The notes under the pieces: model-generated
The model's database searches: none
What the model was told of the DNA's origin: nothing
Seen by the model: the letters and a program-made list of their open reading frames with translations, nothing else
From: Bacteroidales bacterium
Lineage (GTDB): Bacteria > Bacteroidota > Bacteroidia > Bacteroidales > VadinHA17
NCBI GenBank assembly: GCA_003501665.1
Contig: DNOQ01000017.1
Location: forward strand, 1 to 7,803
Length of the DNA stretch: 7,803 nucleotides
Reading direction: 5' to 3'
Part shown: one piece after another, positions 1-5,452 of the stretch
Layout of the letters: every line of letters begins with the position of its first letter
Numbering within the stretch: the first letter of the stretch is position 1
Translations under genes and position numbers: made by a program

Positions 1-219
1 TATCCCTGACGAAAAATCAAGATATTTGTTACCATCAACATCCGTAAGTGTTATCCCGTAGCCTTCTTCAAAACATACAGGAAACAGCTTAACCTGGGAA
101 CTCAGCCCTTTCATGTATCTCGATGTGTTCTCATGCATGAGTCTCGATTTTGGCCCGGGTGTATCCGTTATAAGTCTTGGAATCCCTGTAGCGCTCGCTT
201 TCCACCAGTCTTTTGACAT
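1..219 (-). CDS. Class III PLP-dependent aminotransferase, N-terminal fragment
   Basis: Reading the minus strand from the ATG at 219-217 gives 73 uninterrupted codons, open at the left edge of the window. The protein begins MSKDWWKAS and contains ITDTPGPKSR (residues 17-26), then GYGITLTDVDGNKYLDFSSG (53-72). This is the usual N-terminal layout of class III aminotransferases of the 4-aminobutyrate/acetylornithine type: a P-G-P-K/R-S segment followed by a D-x-D-G-x-x-Y/F-x-D-F strand. These enzymes move an amino group from an amine or omega-amino acid to a keto acid using pyridoxal phosphate in the cytoplasm. The PLP-binding lysine lies outside the window, so the substrate cannot be named. No earlier in-frame ATG is visible just upstream. 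The gene is divergent from the aldolase-kinase pair and may be unrelated to it. Confidence 0.85.
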   Translation of the reverse strand, partial: MSKDWWKASATGIPRLITDTPGPKSRLMHENTSRYMKGLSSQVKLFPVCFEEGYGITLTDVDGNKYLDFSSGI

Positions 220-654
220 AATTAAACAATTTAATATGGTTACAAAATAGTAATAATAATCAACTTTTAAAGATAAGAATTTTCTCTATAATGATCGAAA
301 TTTAAGAAAAAATCATAAATAATCATATATTTTACATGAAAGACTAATAAAATCGCTTAACGAACTACTGCTATATCAATCCTATTATAAACCAGCAAAT
401 TATGTTTTTATATCAATCAATAATGAAAAGATGACTTATGGTCCCAGTATAGATTTTGTATATATTATATAACTCTATAACAATGTTTTAATTATATTAA
501 ACAGCTATATCTATAAAATATATTTCGTTAAACTATAAAAAGACAAAAGCATATAAAATTATATAGATTTTTTTAAAAATAATTTGTTTATTATATCAAT
601 ATAATTTACCTTTATCAGCATATAAAAACAATCACAAACGATCATGTCCTTATT
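220..654. other. AT-rich divergent intergenic region
   Basis: This stretch of 435 bases lies between two divergently transcribed genes and has no convincing ORF. It is extremely AT-rich: 481-540 contains only 9 G/C in 60. TATATCAAT occurs three times (372-380, 409-417, 592-600). Two perfect short inverted repeats, ATATAA-AA-TTATAT (551-564) and ATTTTT-TT-AAAAAT (567-580), lie just upstream of the candidate aldolase promoter. Both repeats are of a kind expected by chance in such AT-rich DNA, but A/T tracts there could bend DNA or act as an UP-like element. No tRNA, riboswitch or strong terminator was recognised. Confidence 0.7.
583..614 (+). promoter_or_regulatory. Candidate Bacteroidota-type promoter for the aldolase-kinase pair
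   Basis: TTTG at 583-586 is followed after 20 bases by TACCTTTA at 607-614. This compares with the known Bacteroidota pattern of a -33 TTTG and a -7 TAnnTTTG; the -7 element matches in all but its last base. Transcription would start around 620, leaving a leader of about 35 bases before the ATG at 655. In DNA this AT-rich a near match can arise by chance, so this is a candidate only. Confidence 0.35.
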
Positions 655-1473
655 ATGAATGGAAAATATTTAAGAACCGGAAAATTATTTAACAACACTA
701 AAAATGCTGTAATAATTGCCATCGATCATGGTTTGTTCGACGGGCCGATAAACGGAATGACAGATCTTAAAAAAACCGCAGAGAAAATTAATCCATGTGT
801 AGATGGAGTGCTTCTGAGCCCAGGTATGATAAAACACCTGCGTTTTGTATTTGATTTCAAAGGTGCTCCTATTCCGATAGTCCGGCTTAACTGGAGTTCG
901 GTTTATTGCTTTCACTGGAATTATAACAAAGCCTATACAGTTCTTGCCCAGACTGTTGAAGAGGCGGTTTCAAATGGAGCTGAAATTGTTTTGGCATCAC
1001 TTACCCTCCAGACCGGAAGTGAAGAAACCGATACCGGAAATGTTAAAGTTTACAGCCGGCTGGTAAATGCTGCTGATAAACTCGGGATACCAATTATCGG
1101 AGAATTCTTCCCTGCTTATTCAGATACTATTACAGCCGATCAGATGTACGAACAGGTTTATTCAGGTTGCAGGATTTTAAGCGAACTGGGATGTGATATG
1201 ATAAAGACCTTTTACACCAAGGATTTCGATAAGGTAACACAAAGTTGTCCTGTGCCAATATTAGGTCTGGGTGCAGAAAAGAAGCCGGCTCAGATTGAAG
1301 CGCTGCAATTGGCAGCCAATGAGATCAAAGACGGAGCAAGGGGGGTCGTCTTTGGTCGAAATGCGATACAGGTGAACAACCCTTTTGCCTTTCAGGCTGC
1401 ATTATGTGAAGTCGTAAAGAATAATCTCGATCCTACCGAGGCATTTATCAAGAACAAACTATCCGATATTTAA
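655..1473 (+). CDS. DhnA/LsrF-type class I (Schiff-base) aldolase
   Basis: This 272-residue cytoplasmic protein has the TIM-barrel layout of the DeoC/FbaB/LacD aldolase superfamily, closest by eye to archaeal-type class I fructose-bisphosphate aldolase and LsrF. Visible landmarks are IAIDHG (21-26, with the conserved Asp24), MIKTFY (182-187, with Lys184 as the expected Schiff-base lysine), PILGLGAEK (201-209), and VVFGRNAIQ (231-239), the Gly-Arg phosphate-binding loop. Length fits the family. Members cleave or form phosphorylated ketoses such as fructose 1,6-bisphosphate; LsrF instead acts as a thiolase on the phosphorylated AI-2 breakdown product. The kinase gene follows after 10 bases, so a shared transcript and pathway is likely: kinase product in, dihydroxyacetone phosphate or a related triose plus an aldehyde out. 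The substrate is inferred only by class. The start has no clear Shine-Dalgarno sequence, as is common in Bacteroidota. The opposite-strand reading 685-915 is a shadow. Confidence 0.85.
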   Translation: MNGKYLRTGKLFNNTKNAVIIAIDHGLFDGPINGMTDLKKTAEKINPCVDGVLLSPGMIKHLRFVFDFKGAPIPIVRLNWSSVYCFHWNYNKAYTVLAQTVEEAVSNGAEIVLASLTLQTGSEETDTGNVKVYSRLVNAADKLGIPIIGEFFPAYSDTITADQMYEQVYSGCRILSELGCDMIKTFYTKDFDKVTQSCPVPILGLGAEKKPAQIEALQLAANEIKDGARGVVFGRNAIQVNNPFAFQAALCEVVKNNLDPTEAFIKNKLSDI

Positions 1474-1483
1474 AAATCCGTAA

Positions 1484-3001
1484 ATGGATTTGAATCAAAA
1501 CATAATTGGCATTGATGCGGGGACAACTTCAATTAAAGGTGTTATTCTTAACAGCACAGGAGATATTATTACATCCGCGTCGCAAGAATACACTCTCGAA
1601 ACAGGACCAAATGAAATTTGCGAATTAAATCCGGATATTTACTGGGACATTACCTGCAGTGTGATCCATACCCTTTTACGAAAATCGGAAATTGATCCGG
1701 GTAGTATAGCGGGTATTGCCTTTTCAAGTCAGGGAGAAACTATCATCACGGTTGATTCTAAAGGCAATCCTTTAAGAAAAGCAATCATATGGCTGGATAA
1801 CAGATCCGTTAAACAGGCAAATCAGATAAGGGATAAATTCGGGGAACAGCTGATAATGAATATTACCGGCCAGCCGGAAGTACTTCCTATATGGCCTGCT
1901 ACCAGAATTCTCTGGATCAGAGATAATGAACCTGAAGTATTCAGGAATGCAGCGAAATATTTACTGGTTGAAGATTATCTTTTATTCAGAATGACAGGTA
2001 AATACTGTACTGAGCATTCTCTGGTATCTTCAACTCTTTATTTCGATATCTCACAGAAGAAATGGTGGAGTGAAATGCTTGATTTTATAGGCATTTCGGA
2101 AAACCATTTACCGGAATTATTCAGGTCAGGAGTCCCGGTCGGTAACCTGACCTCAGAAGCATCATCAGCAACAGGATTGACCGGAAAAACAATTTGTGTA
2201 ACCGGTGCTTATGATCATCCTGCAGGTGCTATCGGATCGGGTAATATAAGAAAAGGAGATGTAACACTTACTATAGGGGCATCAATGGCAATGTGTGTAG
2301 CCATCGATAAACCTGTGTCTGACCTCTCTGTCAAACTACCATGCCAATGCCACGCTATTGATGGACTCTTTTTTTTACTTCCATATGGACAAACTGCAGG
2401 AATGGTTCTGAAATGGTTTAAGGACGAGTTTTGTCAGATGGAAATCGATGAGGCTCACCGTAATAATCAGGATCCATATGAACTGATAGATAAACAGGCA
2501 GAAAAGGTATTCCCGGGAGCTGATGGTTTAATAATGCTCCCACATTTAATGGGAGCCGGCTCTCCTGAATTTAATCCGAAAGTCAAAGGAGTTTTCGCGG
2601 GAATTAATATGAGTACAACCAGAGGACATTTCATCAGAGCCATCCTTGAATCCGTAACAGTTATGATCCACCATAACCTTGTAACTATGAAACAAAAGGG
2701 TATCCCTGTTGAAGTTATTCATGTTCTCGGAGGTGCATCAAAAAGTAAATTATGGAATCAGATCTTGTCTGATGTTACGGGTCTGCCTCTTGTAACGCTT
2801 CAAAACACAGAAAATGCAGCAACCGGTGCAGCCTTAATTGCCGGAACAGGAACTGGTGTTTTTAAGGATCTTCAAAATGCATGCGAAGTATCGGTTAAAA
2901 CACATTCGAGATATATGCCGGACATTAAAAACCAGAAGATATACGATAATATTTATAATAAGTATCTGCAATTATATCAATCACTTGAAAATTACTGGTG
3001 A
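1484..3001 (+). CDS. FGGY-family carbohydrate kinase (xylulokinase-like, substrate unknown)
   Basis: This 505-residue protein has the two actin-like domains of the FGGY family. The N-terminal domain opens with IIGIDAGTTSIKGVI (7-21), the first phosphate-binding motif. GAYDHPAGAIGSG (241-253) carries Asp244, the expected catalytic base. TLTIGASMAM (261-270) starts the C-terminal domain, and LGGASKSKLWNQILSDVTG (415-433) is the second FGGY signature/adenosine region. ENAATGAALIAG (443-454) follows. It transfers the ATP gamma-phosphate to a hydroxyl of a ketose or polyol in the cytoplasm. The substrate loop reads SSQGET (81-86) and IIWLDNRS (101-108), where xylulokinases have a Q-M-H loop; the Q-x-E-T form recalls glycerol kinase, so D-xylulose should not be assumed. 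Parts also resemble LsrK (WFKDEFC, 311-317). It lies 10 bases after the aldolase gene and probably shares its transcript. Family assignment is firm; substrate is open. Confidence 0.9.
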   Translation: MDLNQNIIGIDAGTTSIKGVILNSTGDIITSASQEYTLETGPNEICELNPDIYWDITCSVIHTLLRKSEIDPGSIAGIAFSSQGETIITVDSKGNPLRKAIIWLDNRSVKQANQIRDKFGEQLIMNITGQPEVLPIWPATRILWIRDNEPEVFRNAAKYLLVEDYLLFRMTGKYCTEHSLVSSTLYFDISQKKWWSEMLDFIGISENHLPELFRSGVPVGNLTSEASSATGLTGKTICVTGAYDHPAGAIGSGNIRKGDVTLTIGASMAMCVAIDKPVSDLSVKLPCQCHAIDGLFFLLPYGQTAGMVLKWFKDEFCQMEIDEAHRNNQDPYELIDKQAEKVFPGADGLIMLPHLMGAGSPEFNPKVKGVFAGINMSTTRGHFIRAILESVTVMIHHNLVTMKQKGIPVEVIHVLGGASKSKLWNQILSDVTGLPLVTLQNTENAATGAALIAGTGTGVFKDLQNACEVSVKTHSRYMPDIKNQKIYDNIYNKYLQLYQSLENYW

Positions 3002-3034
3002 AATACTCAGGACAGAGTGGTGATATAAAGAATA

Positions 3035-3062
3035 GTTTCAGAGGTATTTTATTACCTGAAAC
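3035..3062 (+). other. Imperfect hairpin after the kinase gene
   Basis: GTTTCA (3035-3040) pairs with TGAAAC (3057-3062). After a two-base bulge, GGTA (3043-3046) pairs with TACC (3053-3056) around a six-base loop. No run of T follows, so it is not a classical intrinsic terminator. It may be an mRNA 3'-end or processing structure between the kinase and GH109-like genes. Confidence 0.35.
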
Positions 3063-3073
3063 AATAACAAGAG

Positions 3074-3095
3074 AAAATGATCTCCGGGATCTTTT
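3074..3095 (+). terminator. Weak candidate terminator
   Basis: GATC (3079-3082) and GATC (3088-3091) flank the loop TCCGG, with flanking A's (3074-3077) able to pair with TTTT (3092-3095) across a T/T mismatch. The stem is short and the T run only four bases long, so termination would be partial at best. It would lower read-through from the kinase into the GH109-like gene. Confidence 0.2.
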
Positions 3096-3130
3096 AATAC
3101 GAATCATGATCTATCAAATACAATAAGAAT

Positions 3131-4456
3131 ATGTGCAGTATGAAATTAAACAAATCAGAATTAACCCGGCGCAGGTTTGTAAAGACAGGTCTGGGAGCCG
3201 GCTTATATGTTGCTGCCGCCGGATATGGAATTTCCGCATCAGGATGTGCATCTGAAAAGCCTGTCCGTTTAGGCTTTGTTGGTGTTGGCGGCAGGGGAAT
3301 GGGAATGCTTAAAGTGGCTCTTTCGCTGCAGGGAGTGGAAATAACCGCAGTGTGTGACATTGTTGAGGAAAAAGTTACCAGGGCACAGCGCCTAGTGGAA
3401 GCAGCAGGCCAGCCCAAACCTCAGGGTTTTACTGGTCCGGAAGATTATAAGAAACTTGCAGAACTCAATAATCTGGATGCTGTTTATACCGCAACGCCGA
3501 CGAATCTCCACACTCCGGTCATGCTGGCTGCACTCAGGGCAGGCAAGTATGGCGGTACAGAAATGCCTGCATGTACCGAATATGACCAGGCCTCCGAGCT
3601 TGTTGAGACCTCCGAAAAGACCGGCAAACCATGTATGCTTATGGAAAACTATGCCTATATGAGGAATGTTAAAATGATTCTCGTCATGAATCAGTTAGGC
3701 CTGTTCGGGGATCTCACTCATTGTGAGTGCGGTTATCAGCATGATGCAAGGTATGCAGGCTTCGGCCCTAACGGAGAGATGCTCTGGCGGGCACTGGGAG
3801 GCAAGATCAATAATAATCCGTACCCCACACATGCCATCGGGCCTGTTGCACAATGGCTGAACATTAACCGGGGAAACAGGTTCGAATATCTTGTTTCGAT
3901 GAGCAGCAGGGCAATCGGACAAAATTATTATGCAGCGAAAAAATTCGGTCCCGATCATCCTGCAGCAAAAATGAAATACGCGGCAGGCGATGTTAATACA
4001 TCCCTCATTCAAACCAATAATGGTATAACTGTAACACTTTATTACGATACTAAAAACCCCAGACCACCGGATTGGATTTATCGCATCCAGGGGACTAAGG
4101 GCATTTATTCGGGAACCCTTAATAAGATATATCTCGAAGATCTTAGTCCTAAGCCACATACATGGGAAGAAACAGACAAGTATCAGGAGAAATATGATCA
4201 TCCTCTCTGGAAAAAATACGGCCCTGTTGCTCAAAGTTCCGGTCATGGCGGTGGTGACTATTTATGCTTCAGGGATTTTACTGAAGCAATACGAAATGGG
4301 ACCGATACTCCTATTGATGTTTATGATACAACCACATGGAGCATCATTACCAAGCTTTCCGCGGAATCGGTTGCCAATAAAAGCCGGCCGGTTGATTTTC
4401 CTGATTATACACGTGGCAAATGGCAGACACGCAAACCTGAACTAATAAAGGTTTAA
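3131..4456 (+). CDS. Tat-exported GH109-like Gfo/Idh/MocA-fold glycosidase/oxidoreductase
   Basis: This 441-residue protein starts with a twin-arginine signal (TRRRFVKTG, 12-20), a hydrophobic stretch, and a possible lipobox ending at Cys39 (SASGC). The Rossmann NAD-binding motif follows as VRLGFVGVGGRGMGM (45-59). Later segments match GH109 alpha-N-acetylgalactosaminidases as I know them: ENYAYMRNVKMIL (172-184), GYQHD (201-205), YPTHAIGPVAQWLNINRGNR (231-250, including His234), YDHPLWKK (355-362), GHGGGDY (371-377) and DVYDTTTW (396-403). GH109 enzymes use tightly bound NAD to cleave glycosides by oxidation-elimination-addition. The dehydrogenase E-K-P lysine is replaced by Met145 (T-E-M-P), which agrees with a non-dehydrogenase role. 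It would act in the periplasm or membrane-anchored. The ATG at 3140 is an equally good start (438 residues) and keeps the whole Tat signal. The stop overlaps the next start (TAATG), indicating a coupled pair. Substrate specificity within this family varies and is not certain. Confidence 0.85.
   Translation: MCSMKLNKSELTRRRFVKTGLGAGLYVAAAGYGISASGCASEKPVRLGFVGVGGRGMGMLKVALSLQGVEITAVCDIVEEKVTRAQRLVEAAGQPKPQGFTGPEDYKKLAELNNLDAVYTATPTNLHTPVMLAALRAGKYGGTEMPACTEYDQASELVETSEKTGKPCMLMENYAYMRNVKMILVMNQLGLFGDLTHCECGYQHDARYAGFGPNGEMLWRALGGKINNNPYPTHAIGPVAQWLNINRGNRFEYLVSMSSRAIGQNYYAAKKFGPDHPAAKMKYAAGDVNTSLIQTNNGITVTLYYDTKNPRPPDWIYRIQGTKGIYSGTLNKIYLEDLSPKPHTWEETDKYQEKYDHPLWKKYGPVAQSSGHGGGDYLCFRDFTEAIRNGTDTPIDVYDTTTWSIITKLSAESVANKSRPVDFPDYTRGKWQTRKPELIKV
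4447..4451 (+). promoter_or_regulatory. Ribosome binding site for the lipoprotein gene
   Basis: AAAGG lies four bases upstream of the ATG at 4456, inside the last codons of the GH109-like gene. With the overlapping TAATG stop/start it supports translational coupling and this choice of start. It is one of the few purine-rich sites in front of a gene in this window. Confidence 0.45.
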
Positions 4457-5163
4457 TGAAATACGCGTTTGGAATATTATTCTTGTTTCTTACAGCATGC
4501 TCAAATTCAGAATCCAACTCTTCGGATATGAATACATTATTATTCTCAATACGTCAGGAACGGGATATTTATGATCGAAGTGACTATGGAGAACCACCGC
4601 AATTTGCCATATGGCTTGAAGATAAAATAACCGCCTCTGTCCAGACTGTCTTTGTAACATACAGAACAGGAACCGGTGATTTTGTTGGCAAGGTTGAATG
4701 TCCTGTATCATTGCCCGCGTGGATAGGTGTATTCAGAAAAGAGACCGGCAGGAATGATCTGCCCACAGTACGTAAACCAGCAGCCAATGCTGTTACCGGT
4801 GCTACCCCAAAGGTGCCGGAATTCTCTGTTAAAGCTAAAGTTAAGGCAGGTTCAGAGTGGAATTATTTTGTGGAAGTGAATGTTTCCGGGGATTATAATG
4901 AAGTGTTCCCTTCCATAAAATATTATGGCGATCTGGACACTCAGGGCAACGGACAACCTTCAATTATCTATAAGGGGGATATAACGGCAAATCCCGGGAC
5001 CAGATCCACTCCCAGACTCATCGGCCGGACAGAACAACTATACCTTTCAACTGAAATAAATCCTGACCTTGAAGGGATTAAAAATGCCGGAGATGTCTTC
5101 AGTAAAATTGTTGTAACCTGCATTGAAGGAGTTAATGAAAATAAGGGGGAAACAATTAATTAA
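4456..5163 (+). CDS. Small lipoprotein of unknown function, coupled to the GH109-like gene
   Basis: This 235-residue protein begins with a lipoprotein signal peptide: MKYAFG, a hydrophobic run, then lipobox LTAC with Cys15 as the lipidated residue. A Ser/Asn-rich linker (16-24) follows. The rest is probably a single soluble beta-rich domain containing PPQFAIWLED (47-56), VFVTYRTGTGDFVGKVE (65-81), LPAWIGVFRKETG (86-98), NAVTGATPK (111-119) and YFVEVNVSGDYNEVFP (137-152). The W-L-E-D start, the L-P-x-W stretch and the x-A-V-T-G-A-T segment recall DUF2271-like periplasmic proteins, but I do not firmly recognise the family. The TGAT motif superficially resembles the flavinylation motif of FMN_bind domains. 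The ATG overlaps the preceding stop by one base, so it is very likely made together with the GH109-like protein and may act beside it at the membrane. No catalytic function should be assigned from sequence alone. Confidence 0.8.
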   Translation: MKYAFGILFLFLTACSNSESNSSDMNTLLFSIRQERDIYDRSDYGEPPQFAIWLEDKITASVQTVFVTYRTGTGDFVGKVECPVSLPAWIGVFRKETGRNDLPTVRKPAANAVTGATPKVPEFSVKAKVKAGSEWNYFVEVNVSGDYNEVFPSIKYYGDLDTQGNGQPSIIYKGDITANPGTRSTPRLIGRTEQLYLSTEINPDLEGIKNAGDVFSKIVVTCIEGVNENKGETIN

Positions 5164-5452
5164 ACATGTAGTGATTATATTGATTAACAAATCTTTAGAG
5201 AGAATTAAGTCTTTGCAACATAAGAGAATGAAATAATGAACCCTTTTACTAACCAATAAATTTACTGCCTATGGAAAAACCAAACTGAACCCAACTGGTA
5301 AATGCCTTGCTGCTTTTAAGAAATGAAAAAAATTAAGTAGTGATGCATAAATTAATTAAGTTAAAGAGTTTTTAATCCGTAAACAAACAGTTTTAATATG
5401 CTATATGCAAAATAAGTTTTATAAGGACAAAATTTACTAAAATCTAACTATT
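5164..5452. other. AT-rich intergenic region before the receptor gene
   Basis: These 289 bases hold no convincing ORF. I see no strong terminator hairpin after the lipoprotein gene, so read-through into the receptor gene is possible. The right end holds a weak promoter candidate. No SusR/HTCS-type operator or ECF sigma-type site was recognised. Confidence 0.6.
5391..5420 (+). promoter_or_regulatory. Weak candidate promoter for the SusC-like gene
   Basis: TAAGTTTT (5413-5420) matches the Bacteroidota -7 pattern TAnnTTTG in all but its last base. The only possible -33 partner is TTTT at 5391-5394, 18 bases upstream, which is a poor TTTG. The start would lie about 25-30 bases before the ATG at 5453. 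Weak evidence in AT-rich DNA. Confidence 0.22.

Noticed and set aside
372..600. Three copies of TATATCAAT as a CRISPR-like or iteron array
   Set aside because: Copies are only nine bases long, irregularly spaced and in extremely AT-rich DNA, where such repeats are expected by chance.
655..3001. AI-2 (lsr) quorum-signal processing operon
   Set aside because: The aldolase resembles LsrF and the kinase shares some segments with LsrK, but no Lsr transporter, LsrG or LsrR is present and the kinase also looks xylulokinase-like. A general sugar pathway is more likely.
2838..3023. 61-codon plus-strand frame over the end of the kinase gene
   Set aside because: Out of frame with the conserved FGGY C-terminus, with no ribosome site and no recognisable content.
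3094..3417. 107-codon minus-strand open frame over the start of the GH109-like gene
   Set aside because: Its Pro/Thr/Ser-rich translation is the reverse of the Gly/Ala-rich signal and Rossmann segment; there is no independent evidence for it.
3695..4246. 183-codon minus-strand open frame inside the GH109-like gene
   Set aside because: It lies wholly opposite a gene with clear family motifs, and its translation shows no recognisable domain or signal. It is a shadow frame.
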